Shown here: positions 52,949-62,458 of the stretch, in pieces | How positions within the stretch are numbered: the stretch's first letter is position 1 | Layout: each line of letters opens with the position of its first letter | Origin: JAJYSO01 sp964495935 | GTDB taxonomy: Bacteria; Bacteroidota; Bacteroidia; Flavobacteriales; Flavobacteriaceae | DNA length: 64,000 nt | Direction of reading: 5' to 3' | NCBI GenBank assembly: GCA_964495935.1 | Contig: CAZBXQ010000007.1 | Location: 11,392 to 75,391, forward strand | Notes under the pieces: model-generated | Databases searched by the model: none | What the model was told of the DNA's origin: nothing | What the model saw: the letters and a program-made list of their open reading frames with translations, nothing else | Made by a program: the position numbers and the translations under genes

Positions 52949-55246
52949 ATGAGATTTAGCCTGAATTTTTTTGTGATTTGTATAGGGATGATACTCTGCA
53001 CTCCATCGGTTTTGAATGCCGGAGAATTACCTGTAAATAGCGAGCCGTCGAAGCTGGCAGATGAAGTTTTGATTCGGCGAACCGATTATGGGGTACCTCA
53101 TATTTCGGCTCAAACGATTGAAGCCGCCGGATATGGGCTGGGCTATGTGCAGATGGAAGATTATCACAATCGGGTTGTTAATGACTTATTACGCGCTCGT
53201 GGAGAGTGGACCCGCTATCACGATATAGAAGCCGCTCGGTTGAACGGAGCTATTGATGACGATATTGCCAAGCAAATTCAGTATGAAAGAGCGGTGCAAA
53301 CCTATCCCCGGTTGGGGCATGAGGCCAAAGCTATTATTGAAGGGTTTACGCAGGCCGTTAATGATTATATCAAAGCTCATCCCGAGGATATGGAATCCTG
53401 GGTAAAACCTTTTTTTACGGTTTATGATGTTCATTCTGCAGGGTTGGAGCCGGTCAGTTTATCCTCGGTACATAAGTTTTTAAGGAACCTCAGAAATCCT
53501 TCGAAAAAGGATCATGCGGGTTCTCTAGGTAGGACTTCCTCTACTGCAGATATGGATTTTTGGGAACGACGAGGGTGGAATTATGAGGCGCCTCCCATTG
53601 ATGTGGGTTCTAATGCTTGGGCATTGGCCCCGAGCCGAACCCGGTCGGGGAAGGCGATTTTAGTACGAAACCCCCATCTCAACTGGAAGGCAGGCTATTA
53701 CGAAGCCCATGTTGAAGTTCCCGGGAAGTTTGATTTCTATGGGGATTATAGAATCGGCGCACCATTAATCACAATTGGCGGGTTTAATCGGCATTTGGGG
53801 TTTTCAACGACCAATAATAATTCTTTTATGGATGAGATTTATGGTTTTCAAGTAGATCCCAATAACCCGGATCATTTCCTTTTAGATGGGGTTTCACATG
53901 CCTTGAACCGGAATATTAGAACGGTAATGATAAAAAATGGCGAGGGACTGGCCAAAGTAAGGAGAGAAGTGCTCTCAACAGAATACGGCCCTGTTATTTA
54001 TCGCGGAAACGGAAAAATCTATGTGCTGAAATCGGCCGCTGCTACAGCTTTCCGAGCGGCTGACCAATACCTGGCAATGATGGAGGCCACTACGCTTTCG
54101 GAGTGGAAGGAGGCGATGCGTATTCGTGGTATTGTAACTTCTAATTTCACCTATGCCGATGCTGATGGTAATATTTTTTATGTGTGGAACGGAGCGGTGC
54201 CTGATTTGCCGGTGGCCTGGAGCGGAGCAGGAAAGGCCCGGGAAGTGACCCGATCTGAGGAGATTTGGTCGCAGTTGATTCCTTGGGATGAACTTCCGCA
54301 ATTGGAAAATCCGAAGGGAGGCTATTTGCATAATGAAAATGATACCTTTCACTTTACCAATTTGAATGCCGTTTTGGAGGCCGAGGATTATCCGGATTAT
54401 TACCCGGAGCCTACTTTTCGACTGCGGAGTCAGAAATCGTATGAATTGATTGGGAATCCCGAGGAGAAGTTTTCCTTGGAAGATATTGTACGATTAAAGA
54501 GTAATACTGGAATGTTACTTGCCGATCGCGTTAAAAAGGATCTGGTAAAAGCCGTGCAAAAAGAAGATCATTTGGAAAATCGCGAAGAAGTTCAAAAGGC
54601 GATAACACAGATAAAAAATTGGGATAATACGGTTTCTACAGATAGTAAAGGCGGATTGTTATTTAAAATTTGGTGGGATCGGTATGTTGATACGGCACCG
54701 ACTAAAGGCGTAAAATCATCTCCCGAATCGGTTGGGTTTTCGGCAAAAGCAGAGGAGTTGTTTGCCACTCCCTGGTCTGCTGATCGGCCTGCAGAAACAC
54801 CTTACGGGCTGGCCGATTCAAAACGAGCCGCAGCGGCTTTTGAATGGGCGGTTAAAAAGACTACGGAAACCTATGGAGACTATGATTTGGCGTGGGGAAA
54901 AGTGCATCGCATGTTGGCCCAAGGGAAAAATGAACCGGCCAATGGTTGTAGCGGAGTATATGGGTGCTTTCGGGTGTTTTGGTTTGCTCCCACAAAAGTC
55001 GATGGGAAGAATCGTCTGGCGGTTACCGGCGGAGATGGCTGGGTGATTGCCGTGGAATTTGGAAAAGTACCCCGAGCCTATTCCGTATTGGCTTATGGAG
55101 AAAGTGAAGATCCGGATTCCCCGTATTATTATGACCAGCTAAAAATGTTTGCTGAAAAGAAAATGAAACCGGTATATTATTTGAAGCGAGATATTAAGAA
55201 ACATACCATTAAAGAATATCACCCGGGAGAAAAATCCGGATCCTGA
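52949..55246 (+). CDS. Penicillin acylase family protein (Ntn-hydrolase)
   Basis: 765 residues. A signal peptide (MRFSLNFFVICIGMILCTPS, cleaved near NAGE) and an alpha chain (about 25-220, with VLIRRTDYGVPHISAQTIEA and GYGLGYVQMEDYHNRV) precede the autocatalytic cleavage site. That site is Gly-Ser221-Asn in DVGSNAWALAPSRTRSG, where Ser becomes the N-terminal nucleophile of the beta chain. GGFNRHLGFSTTNNNSFMDE and the late ANGCSGVYGCFRVFWFAP follow. Family members hydrolyse cyclic or linear N-acyl amides such as acyl-homoserine lactones and aculeacin. It is divergent from the nagB-like gene. Confidence 0.93.
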   Translation: MRFSLNFFVICIGMILCTPSVLNAGELPVNSEPSKLADEVLIRRTDYGVPHISAQTIEAAGYGLGYVQMEDYHNRVVNDLLRARGEWTRYHDIEAARLNGAIDDDIAKQIQYERAVQTYPRLGHEAKAIIEGFTQAVNDYIKAHPEDMESWVKPFFTVYDVHSAGLEPVSLSSVHKFLRNLRNPSKKDHAGSLGRTSSTADMDFWERRGWNYEAPPIDVGSNAWALAPSRTRSGKAILVRNPHLNWKAGYYEAHVEVPGKFDFYGDYRIGAPLITIGGFNRHLGFSTTNNNSFMDEIYGFQVDPNNPDHFLLDGVSHALNRNIRTVMIKNGEGLAKVRREVLSTEYGPVIYRGNGKIYVLKSAAATAFRAADQYLAMMEATTLSEWKEAMRIRGIVTSNFTYADADGNIFYVWNGAVPDLPVAWSGAGKAREVTRSEEIWSQLIPWDELPQLENPKGGYLHNENDTFHFTNLNAVLEAEDYPDYYPEPTFRLRSQKSYELIGNPEEKFSLEDIVRLKSNTGMLLADRVKKDLVKAVQKEDHLENREEVQKAITQIKNWDNTVSTDSKGGLLFKIWWDRYVDTAPTKGVKSSPESVGFSAKAEELFATPWSADRPAETPYGLADSKRAAAAFEWAVKKTTETYGDYDLAWGKVHRMLAQGKNEPANGCSGVYGCFRVFWFAPTKVDGKNRLAVTGGDGWVIAVEFGKVPRAYSVLAYGESEDPDSPYYYDQLKMFAEKKMKPVYYLKRDIKKHTIKEYHPGEKSGS

Positions 55247-55300
55247 GCGTAGGGGTTCTGAATCTGTTATCTCATGGCTCTGCTTCCGGAGCTTTGCTGT

Positions 55301-55909
55301 TTATTGAAGCGTCTCGATCTCGACTTTGTAAATGCTATCGAAAAGTTTGAAAATACGGCGGGTATCTTGTTTTCTTACCCGGATAAAGATTTGGCAATCC
55401 AGTGCTAAAATTTGCTGGGTGATGTTTAAATGTTCGCGGTTGATGATTTTCATGACCTTTCCCATTTCGGGGTAATCAAAGGAAATCCTAAAGGAGGTTT
55501 GGATCGTTTTGATTTTGATATCGGCCTTTTCAAGAGCCCGTTTTGCCGAGGTTTTATAGGCGGTTATGAGTCCGCCGACTCCCAGTTTTACACCCCCAAA
55601 ATAACGTACTGAGACGACGAGGATGTGGGTCACTTCAAAGGCTTGGATTTGTCCGTAAATTGGCATTCCGGCGGTGTTTTTAGGTTCGCCGTCGTCGTTT
55701 GCACGATAGTGTATGTCATCAACCCCAAGTTGCCAGGCATAACAATGGTGCCGGGCCTTGTGATGTTGCCTGCGTATTTCTTCCAGTGCCGCTTCAATGT
55801 CGGCTTCGGTTTTGACCGGAAAAGTATATCCATAGAATGTACTGCCTTTTTCCTTATAAAGGCTTTCCCCTCCCGGATGATCGATTGTTTTATAGGTATC
55901 CGAGGCCAC
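55301..55909 (-). CDS. IMPACT/YigZ family protein
   Basis: 202 residues beginning at a GTG codon. Hallmarks: GSTFYGYTFPVKTEADIEAA, RHHCYAWQLG, ANDDGEPKNTAGMPIYGQIQ and VSVRYFGGVKLGVGGLITAY. A C-terminal ferredoxin-like domain follows (FRISFDYPEMGKVMKIINRE). The family relates to the eukaryotic translation regulator IMPACT; the bacterial role is unresolved. It begins 3 bases after the phosphatase stop, so translation is coupled. Confidence 0.92.
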   Translation of the reverse strand: MASDTYKTIDHPGGESLYKEKGSTFYGYTFPVKTEADIEAALEEIRRQHHKARHHCYAWQLGVDDIHYRANDDGEPKNTAGMPIYGQIQAFEVTHILVVSVRYFGGVKLGVGGLITAYKTSAKRALEKADIKIKTIQTSFRISFDYPEMGKVMKIINREHLNITQQILALDCQIFIRVRKQDTRRIFKLFDSIYKVEIETLQ

Positions 55910-55912
55910 GGT

Positions 55913-56746
55913 TTAATAGGATTTTAAATGGGCGCGCCGGATAGAATCTTTTTCCTGTGGCGTCCAGTCGTATTTTCCACTGAAAATTCCCTGAGTTTCC
56001 CAATCTCCATATATTGGATTGGGAAGTACGATAAAACGTTTTCCGAATTCATTTTTTAATTCATCGGCCAATTCTTTTCGCTTTGGGTTTGAGGGAACTC
56101 TAAACTTAGAAGAGAAATCAGAGAGGTTATCCCCCATATAAAGAAGGACATCGTAGTCTTTTCGAATTTTATCAAAGCGGTCTTTTTTTGAGCTGCCGTC
56201 GGTTCGCAACAATAAATGTTCTCGGTCGGCGAAAGGAAAATTTACGGCTTCCATGTTGTGGATCGTGGCTTCTTCGCCACTGGGGATACGATTTGAGATA
56301 TAAAATATTTCAACTCCTTTTGCGGCCGCATAATTTAAAAATTCGGCCGCTCCGGGAACTTCTTCTGCGGCTTCTTGCGCAACCCATGCAGCCCACTCTT
56401 CGGGCGAGTATTCTTCGTTGTCTTCGATATTTTTAACACTGGAAGGTGTGTTGTCTAATACCGTTTCATCAATATCGGTGATGATGGCAGGGGGTTGACC
56501 CTGATCTCCCTTTTCTTTCAAAAATTCGTCCAGTCGTATTTTGGCAATGGAAAAAGCCTGGTAACACAGGGCTCGATATTCGGCTGCATTTTGCTGCCAT
56601 AATACGGCTTGAATGGTGTGATCCGACAAGCGGGGCAGTACCTGCGTAGGCGAGTCTTTTACCGCGGTTGATTGGGAACTCGTGCAGCCCGTTAAAATCA
56701 AGCCGGCCAGAAAGAAAGAAAATAAAAATGAAGGTGTCTTTTTCAT
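55913..56746 (-). CDS. 5'-nucleotidase/acid phosphatase lipoprotein, e(P4) family
   Basis: 277 residues from the ATG at 56746, which starts a lipoprotein signal (MKKTPSFLFSFFLAGLILTG before Cys); fifteen upstream codons from a TTG start are unlikely. This is a HAD-type class C acid phosphatase: motif I IITDIDETVLDNTPS, motif II in IFYISNRIPSG, and LYMGDNLSDFSSKFRV. The H. influenzae e(P4) homologue dephosphorylates NMN and other nucleotides in the outer membrane for nicotinamide uptake. It probably salvages external nucleotides here. Confidence 0.92.
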   Translation of the reverse strand: MKKTPSFLFSFFLAGLILTGCTSSQSTAVKDSPTQVLPRLSDHTIQAVLWQQNAAEYRALCYQAFSIAKIRLDEFLKEKGDQGQPPAIITDIDETVLDNTPSSVKNIEDNEEYSPEEWAAWVAQEAAEEVPGAAEFLNYAAAKGVEIFYISNRIPSGEEATIHNMEAVNFPFADREHLLLRTDGSSKKDRFDKIRKDYDVLLYMGDNLSDFSSKFRVPSNPKRKELADELKNEFGKRFIVLPNPIYGDWETQGIFSGKYDWTPQEKDSIRRAHLKSY

Positions 56747-56837
56747 AAAAATCGGATAGTTTCTTTTACAGGCATAAAAATAGGGAAACAAAGCTAAAGT
56801 CCTTAACAGATGTGCTGTAAAAATGCCGGGGAATGTG

Positions 56838-56845
56838 TACTTTTG
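56838..56845 (+). promoter_or_regulatory. -7 box for rpe
   Basis: TACTTTTG fits TAnnTTTG, 17 bases before ATG 56863. It lies inside the upstream in-frame extension from 56833, supporting the shorter start. Confidence 0.55.
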
Positions 56846-56862
56846 CGAAAAGTGATTTACTG

Positions 56863-57522
56863 ATGAGCAAACTTATTGCCCCTTCTCTTTTGGCTGCCGA
56901 TTTTGGGAATTTGCAGCGCGATATCGAAATGGTGAATGCCAGCGTGGCAGATTGGTTTCATATCGATGTAATGGATGGTCTTTTTGTTCCCAATATTTCC
57001 TATGGAATGCCTGTGATCAAGGCCATAAAAAGACATACCCGAAAACCGTTGGACGTACATCTTATGATTGCGGATCCCGATCGATATATAGATACTTTTG
57101 TAGATTTGGGAGCCGATATTTTGACGGTTCATTATGAAGCCTGCACGCATCTGCATCGTACCTTGCAGGCCATTAGGAATAAGGGTGCCCGGGCCGGGGT
57201 AGCCATTAATCCGCATACGAATGTGATCTTGCTCGAAGATGTAATTAAAGAGGTGGACGTGGTACTGGTGATGAGTGTTAATCCCGGATTTGGCGGACAG
57301 TCTTTTATTGCTAATACGTATAAAAAGGTGAGGCAGTTAAAAGAACTCATCTTGGATAATGAATCTACGGCAAAGATCGAGGTGGATGGCGGGGTAACCG
57401 ACCAAAATATTCAAAATCTGGCCGATGAAGGTGCCGATATCTTTGTGGCCGGCAGCCATGTTTTTAAATCTGAAAATCCGATGAATACCATTCAAAGGCT
57501 TTCTGATCTGGCTAATGACTAA
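56863..57522 (+). CDS. rpe: Ribulose-phosphate 3-epimerase
   Basis: 219 residues from ATG 56863, giving the family start MSKLIAPSLLAADFGNLQRD. It interconverts ribulose 5-phosphate and xylulose 5-phosphate in the pentose phosphate pathway. It is a TIM barrel with the metal site in FHIDVMDGLFVPN and DVHLMIADPDRYI, the active Asp in KIEVDGGVTDQNI, and the phosphate loop near VMSVNPGFGGQSFI and VAGSHVFKSENP. ypdA follows 75 bases downstream. Confidence 0.97.
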   Translation: MSKLIAPSLLAADFGNLQRDIEMVNASVADWFHIDVMDGLFVPNISYGMPVIKAIKRHTRKPLDVHLMIADPDRYIDTFVDLGADILTVHYEACTHLHRTLQAIRNKGARAGVAINPHTNVILLEDVIKEVDVVLVMSVNPGFGGQSFIANTYKKVRQLKELILDNESTAKIEVDGGVTDQNIQNLADEGADIFVAGSHVFKSENPMNTIQRLSDLAND

Positions 57523-57597
57523 TTGCATTATCGGGGTAGAGAGGGGAGAGAAACTCTCTGCAAGTACACGATTTACACAATACATTATATAAAATCT

Positions 57598-58572
57598 ATG
57601 TTAGACTTGTTGATAATCGGTGGCGGGCCTGTGGGAATCGCTACAGCATTAGAAGCAAAAAAGAACAACTTAAACTATCTTGTGGTGGAACAGGGAACGC
57701 TGGTGAATTCCATATATAATTTCCCCTCTAATATGCGTTTTTTCTCGACCTCGGAGAAATTGGAAATCGATAATATTCCCTTCAGCAGTATAAACCCGAA
57801 ACCGACCCGAAAGGAGGGAATGGAGTATTTTAGAAAGGTAGCGGCCTCCCACAAGTTGAAAATTAATCTTTTTGAGAAAGTGCTGAAGGTGTCCGGAAAA
57901 TGGGATGATTTTCTGGTGCAAACAAGCAAGACCGATTATCGAACGAGAAATGTAGTAGTGGCAACCGGTTTCTACGGGATTCCGAATTATATTCATGTCC
58001 CCGGAGAAGATTTGCCCAAGGTTTCTCATTATTACGACGATCCTCACCATTTTTATGATCGGGATGTGATTGTGGTGGGGGCCAGTAACTCGGCTTGTGA
58101 TGCCGCTCTTGAAATCTTTAGAAAAGGAGGTCGGGTGACAATGGTTGTACGGGGAGAAGCAATTGGCAGACGGGTCAAGTATTGGGTGAAACCGGATATT
58201 GAAAACCGAATACGAGAAGGGAGTATCGATGCGTTGTACAATGCTAATATTGTTGAAATCAGAGAGACTGAAGTGGAGGTAAGATTGGCCTCCGGAGCGC
58301 ATAAAACCTTAACGAATGATGCGGTATTACTCCTGACAGGATATCGTCCCAACTTTGAATTTCTTCGGGCGTTAGGGGTTCATATTTCCGATGATGGGCG
58401 GTGTTTGCCCAAATTTAATCCGAAGACGATGGAGACTAATAACCCGGGAATTTATCTGGCCGGGGTCCTTTGTGCCGGAGCGGAAACGTACAAATTATTG
58501 ATCGAAAATTCACTGATTCACGCCAAATTATTAGTTCAAGATATCGGTTCGCAAACCTCGATTAAACACTAA
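57598..58572 (+). CDS. ypdA: YpdA-family bacillithiol-disulfide reductase
   Basis: 324 residues from ATG 57598 (MLDLLIIGGGPVGIATALEA), chosen because the dinucleotide motif must be N-terminal; 25 upstream codons are open but uncharacteristic. It is a flavoprotein with FAD motif GGGPVG and NADPH motif VVGASNSACDAALEIFRKGG (about 158-178). Conserved segments are FPSNMRFFSTSEKLEIDNIP and LAGVLCAGAET. In Firmicutes, YpdA reduces bacillithiol disulfide with NADPH, so the organism probably uses bacillithiol as its low-molecular-weight thiol. ligA starts 17 bases downstream. Confidence 0.92.
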   Translation: MLDLLIIGGGPVGIATALEAKKNNLNYLVVEQGTLVNSIYNFPSNMRFFSTSEKLEIDNIPFSSINPKPTRKEGMEYFRKVAASHKLKINLFEKVLKVSGKWDDFLVQTSKTDYRTRNVVVATGFYGIPNYIHVPGEDLPKVSHYYDDPHHFYDRDVIVVGASNSACDAALEIFRKGGRVTMVVRGEAIGRRVKYWVKPDIENRIREGSIDALYNANIVEIRETEVEVRLASGAHKTLTNDAVLLLTGYRPNFEFLRALGVHISDDGRCLPKFNPKTMETNNPGIYLAGVLCAGAETYKLLIENSLIHAKLLVQDIGSQTSIKH

Positions 58573-58589
58573 CACGCCAATATTCAAAA

Positions 58590-60605
58590 ATGGGAATACA
58601 AGCTGAGATAGAAGCCTTACGCAAAGAATTACAAGATCATAACTACCGCTATTATGTCCTGGATCAACCGGCGATATCAGATTATGATTTTGACATGAAG
58701 CTAAAACGTCTTCAGGAATTGGAACGGGCTCATCCGGAGTATGATGATGCCAATTCACCGACCCGGCGGGTTGGCGGCGAGATTTCCAAGATCTTTCCCA
58801 CGGTTATTCATGAGTATCGAATGTACTCTTTGGATAATTCGTATTCCAAAAAGGAATTGCAGGAATGGGAAAATCGGTTGCGGAAATTACTGGATGAAGA
58901 TATTGAATATACCTGTGAACTCAAATATGACGGGGTTTCTATCAGTTTGAAATATGAAAATGGCGAATTGGTACAGGCGGTTACCCGGGGAGACGGTACC
59001 CAAGGAGATGAAATAACCCACAATGTACGTACCATTCGCTCGGTACCGCTAAAATTAAAAGGTGATTATCCGCAAACGTTTTATATACGCGGAGAAATTG
59101 TACTTCCTTTTGAGGGCTTTTCCATGTTAAACGCAGAACGGGTGGAAAATGGGGAAGAACCTTATGCCAATCCGAGGAATACGGCTTCCGGAACGCTGAA
59201 ACTACAAGACAGTACAGCAACTGCAAAGCGACCTCTGGAATGTCTTTTATATTTTATAGAGGGCGAAAATTTACCTTTTTCTACCCAATATGAAGCATTG
59301 AAAAAGGCTCGGGAATGGGGTTTTAAAGTGCCGAAGGAGTCAAAATTGGTAAAAGGAATTGACGGTATTATGAAATATCTTAATTATTGGGATGAACGCC
59401 GTCATGATTTACCCTATGAAACCGATGGTGTGGTAGTCAAGGTAAATAGCCTGGCTCAGCAAAAGGCTTTGGGGTTTACGGCCAAGGCACCCCGATGGGC
59501 AATGGCCTACAAATTTAAGGCCGAGCAGGCCGAAACGATACTGGAAAAGATTACCTATCAGGTGGGAAGAACGGGAGCCATCACCCCGGTGGCCAATCTC
59601 CGACCGGTTTTGCTGGCGGGAACAACGGTAAAGCGCGCATCTTTGCACAATGCCGATCAGATTGAAAAGCTGGATGTTCGGGAAGGCGATTCCGTTTTTG
59701 TCGAGAAAGGAGGAGAAATTATCCCGAAGATTGTGGGGGTCGATTTTCAGCATCGTAATCCCGATTCGCAGCCTACCCGATATATTACACATTGTCCCGA
59801 ATGTGGAACCGAATTGGTTCGCGCCGAAGGCGAAGCGCAACATTACTGCCCAAATTCTGCAGCTTGTCCCCCACAGGTAAATGGTCGGATTGCGCATTTT
59901 ATTTCTCGAAAAGCGATGGATATCGAAGGCTTGGGGGCTGAAACCGTCAATCTGCTTGTCCGTGAAGGACGTATTCATAATTATGCCGATTTATACGAAT
60001 TACGAAAGAAGCAGATTTTACCGCTGGAACGAATGGCCGAGAAATCAGCCGATAATCTGATAAAGGGTATTGCCGCTTCTAAGAAAGTCCCTTTTCAACG
60101 GGTTTTGTTTGCCCTTGGGATTCGGTTTGTGGGAGAGACGGTAGCCAAAAAACTGGCATTGCATTTTAAATCGCTGGACCGCTTGATGCAGGCATCCGAG
60201 GCAGAATTAATAGCGTTGGACGATATTGGAGAACGAATTGCCGAGAGTGTTGTTGCCTTTTTTAATGCCGAAGAGAATCATCGTATCATAGAACGATTGA
60301 AACAATACGGGTTACAAATGGAAATAGTGGAAAAGGAAGTCGCTCGGCAAAGTGATAAGTTATCCGGGAAGACAATTGTGATTTCCGGGGTTTTTTCACG
60401 TTCTCGTAAGGCCATGAAACAGCTTATTGAGGATCATGGCGGGAAAAATACCGGTTCCTTATCGGGGAATACCGACTATTTATTGGCGGGAGACAAGATG
60501 GGACCCAGCAAGAAGAAGAAAGCAGAAGCACTGGCTATTCCCATTATCCATGAAAAGGAGTTTATGGAGATGATTGGAAAACCGGACATGGAGGCTCCGG
60601 ATTAG
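58590..60605 (+). CDS. ligA: NAD+-dependent DNA ligase
   Basis: 671 residues, full length. It seals nicks in replication and repair. An N-terminal Ia domain (about 1-60, with LDQPAISDYDFDMKLKRLQE) precedes the nucleotidyl-transferase domain with the adenylated Lys112 in CELKYDGVSISLKYENG and GDGTQGDEITHNVRTI. The OB fold includes YQVGRTGAITPVANLRPVLL. The zinc finger is CPECGTEL (Cys402) to YCPNSAACPP. HhH repeats and a C-terminal BRCT (LSGKTIVISGVFSRSRKAMK) follow. It is apparently in an operon with ypdA. Confidence 0.98.
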   Translation: MGIQAEIEALRKELQDHNYRYYVLDQPAISDYDFDMKLKRLQELERAHPEYDDANSPTRRVGGEISKIFPTVIHEYRMYSLDNSYSKKELQEWENRLRKLLDEDIEYTCELKYDGVSISLKYENGELVQAVTRGDGTQGDEITHNVRTIRSVPLKLKGDYPQTFYIRGEIVLPFEGFSMLNAERVENGEEPYANPRNTASGTLKLQDSTATAKRPLECLLYFIEGENLPFSTQYEALKKAREWGFKVPKESKLVKGIDGIMKYLNYWDERRHDLPYETDGVVVKVNSLAQQKALGFTAKAPRWAMAYKFKAEQAETILEKITYQVGRTGAITPVANLRPVLLAGTTVKRASLHNADQIEKLDVREGDSVFVEKGGEIIPKIVGVDFQHRNPDSQPTRYITHCPECGTELVRAEGEAQHYCPNSAACPPQVNGRIAHFISRKAMDIEGLGAETVNLLVREGRIHNYADLYELRKKQILPLERMAEKSADNLIKGIAASKKVPFQRVLFALGIRFVGETVAKKLALHFKSLDRLMQASEAELIALDDIGERIAESVVAFFNAEENHRIIERLKQYGLQMEIVEKEVARQSDKLSGKTIVISGVFSRSRKAMKQLIEDHGGKNTGSLSGNTDYLLAGDKMGPSKKKKAEALAIPIIHEKEFMEMIGKPDMEAPD

Positions 60606-60668
60606 TCCTTGGAGGAAAAGAGGTTTTACCCATCTTCGCGGCGAGCTCGAATCGGTTTATTTTTATAA

Positions 60669-60676
60669 TAACTTTG
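60669..60676 (+). promoter_or_regulatory. -7 box for the acyl-CoA carboxylase gene
   Basis: TAACTTTG fits TAnnTTTG. The longest open frame of the next gene starts with the TTG inside this box (60674), so ATG 60728 is used instead. A second, weaker box TAACTTTA is at about 60700. Confidence 0.5.
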
Positions 60677-60727
60677 GTCAAAAAAACAGCTTTTCCACGT
60701 AACTTTACGAAAAAGCATTTTTATACT

Positions 60728-62371
60728 ATGGATTTAAATTTCAACAAGAACGAAGACAAGAATAAATTACGAGTGGTTGATCTGCGCGATAAATTGGAGA
60801 AGGTGTATTTGGGGGGAGGTGAAAAACGGATCAAAAAACATCACGAGAAAGGAAAAATGACTGCTCGCGAGCGTATTGACTTCTTGCTGGATGACAAAGA
60901 TGAGGCTCTTGAAATCGGAGCTTTTGCAGCCGGGGGAATGTATAAAGAAGTGGGAGGATGTCCCAGTGCCGGGGTGGTTGTAAAAATCGGTAAGGTTTCG
61001 GGGCGACAGTGCATTATTGTGGCTAATGATGCAACGGTAAAAGCCGGTGCCTGGTTTCCCATGACGGCCAAAAAGAATTTAAGAGCCCAGGAGATTGCGA
61101 TTGAAAATCGTTTGCCCATTATTTATTTAGTGGACAGTGCGGGGGTTTTCCTGCCCCTACAGGATGAAGTTTTTCCCGATAAAGAGCATTTTGGGAGAAT
61201 ATTCAGGAATAATGCCGTGATGAGCAGTATGGGGATCCCACAAATTGCTGCGGTGATGGGAAGTTGTGTGGCCGGGGGTGCCTATTTGCCCATCATGAGT
61301 GATGAGGCCCTAATTGTTGATAAAACAGGAAGTATATTTTTGGCCGGAAGTTATCTGGTCAAAGCAGCGATTGGCGAGGTTATCGACAATGAGACCTTAG
61401 GCGGGGCGACAACGCATTGCGAGATTAGTGGCGTGACCGATTATAAGGCTGAAAACGATGAGGATTGCCTGGAACAAATTCAACGAATCATGGATAAAAT
61501 CGGCGACTTTGACAAAGCCGGTTTTAACCGTAAGGAGGCCTGCCCCCCTAAGGAAGATGAAAAGGAGATTTACGGAATTTTACCCGATAGTAGAAGCGAT
61601 CAATACGATATGCGGGAGATTATTAAACGGCTCGTGGATGATTCTGAGTTTGACGAATATAAAGAAGGATATGGTCAGACGATTTTGACGGGGTATGCAA
61701 GAATTGACGGGTGGGCTGTTGGAATTGTGGCCAATCAACGCCGGATTGTAAAAACGACAAAAGCCAAAACCAAGCCTTCCGAAATGCAGGTAGGGGGAGT
61801 GATTTACAGTGATTCGGCTGATAAGGCTACCCGGTTTATTGCCAATTGTAATCAAAAGAAGATTCCATTGGTTTTTCTGCAGGATGTGACCGGATTTATG
61901 GTCGGAAGTAAAAGTGAGCACGGTGGAATTATCAAGGACGGGGCCAAACTGGTCAATGCCGTTTCCAATTCGGTAGTCCCCAAATTTACGGTGATTGTGG
62001 GGAATTCCTATGGTGCCGGAAACTATGCGATGTGCGGAAAAGCTTATGATCCCCGGCTGATTGTAGCCTGGCCGACGGCCAATCTTGCAGTGATGAGTGG
62101 GAACTCGGCCGCAAAGGTCTTGCTGCAGATTGAAAAAGCATCTTTGAAAAAGAAAGGAGAGGAAATAAATCGGGAGAAAGAGGAAAAATTGTATAACGAG
62201 ATAAAAGAACGCTACGACCGGCAGATCAATCCGTACTATGCAGCCGCCCGGCTTTGGACGGATGCGGTAATTGATCCGTTGGATACCCGAAAATGGATTT
62301 CATCGGGTATTGAAGCGGCCAATCATGCGCCTCTCCAAAAAGACTTTAATCTCGGCGTTATTCAGGTGTAA
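60728..62371 (+). CDS. Acyl-CoA carboxylase, carboxyltransferase (beta) subunit
   Basis: 547 residues from ATG 60728 (MDLNFNKNEDKNKLRVVDLR). Two crotonase-like halves are present. The N-terminal half has GKMTARERIDFLLDDKDEAL, YLVDSAGVFLPLQDEVFPD and CVAGGAYLPIMSDEALIVDK. The C-terminal half has LVFLQDVTGFMVGSKSEHGG and GNSYGAGNYAMCGKAYDPRL, then AWPTANLAVMSGNSAAKVLL. Members of this family (propionyl-, methylcrotonyl-, geranyl-CoA carboxylases) transfer CO2 from biotin to an acyl-CoA. The biotin-carboxylase partner is not in the window, so the substrate is open. Confidence 0.93.
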   Translation: MDLNFNKNEDKNKLRVVDLRDKLEKVYLGGGEKRIKKHHEKGKMTARERIDFLLDDKDEALEIGAFAAGGMYKEVGGCPSAGVVVKIGKVSGRQCIIVANDATVKAGAWFPMTAKKNLRAQEIAIENRLPIIYLVDSAGVFLPLQDEVFPDKEHFGRIFRNNAVMSSMGIPQIAAVMGSCVAGGAYLPIMSDEALIVDKTGSIFLAGSYLVKAAIGEVIDNETLGGATTHCEISGVTDYKAENDEDCLEQIQRIMDKIGDFDKAGFNRKEACPPKEDEKEIYGILPDSRSDQYDMREIIKRLVDDSEFDEYKEGYGQTILTGYARIDGWAVGIVANQRRIVKTTKAKTKPSEMQVGGVIYSDSADKATRFIANCNQKKIPLVFLQDVTGFMVGSKSEHGGIIKDGAKLVNAVSNSVVPKFTVIVGNSYGAGNYAMCGKAYDPRLIVAWPTANLAVMSGNSAAKVLLQIEKASLKKKGEEINREKEEKLYNEIKERYDRQINPYYAAARLWTDAVIDPLDTRKWISSGIEAANHAPLQKDFNLGVIQV

Positions 62372-62425
62372 GACGCAATTTCTCAAATCCGTACCGTAGG
62401 GATTTAGGTGTTTTTTCGTTTTTAA

Positions 62426-62433
62426 TATTTTTG
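62426..62433 (+). promoter_or_regulatory. -7 box for the MscS-type gene
   Basis: TATTTTTG fits TAnnTTTG, 25 bases before the ATG. Confidence 0.5.
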
Positions 62434-62458
62434 TCCTAATTCTTAACCCCAAAAAGAT

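Noticed and set aside
57670..58302. 210-residue open frame on the minus strand
   Set aside because: Antisense to ypdA, whose FAD and NADPH motifs are on the plus strand.
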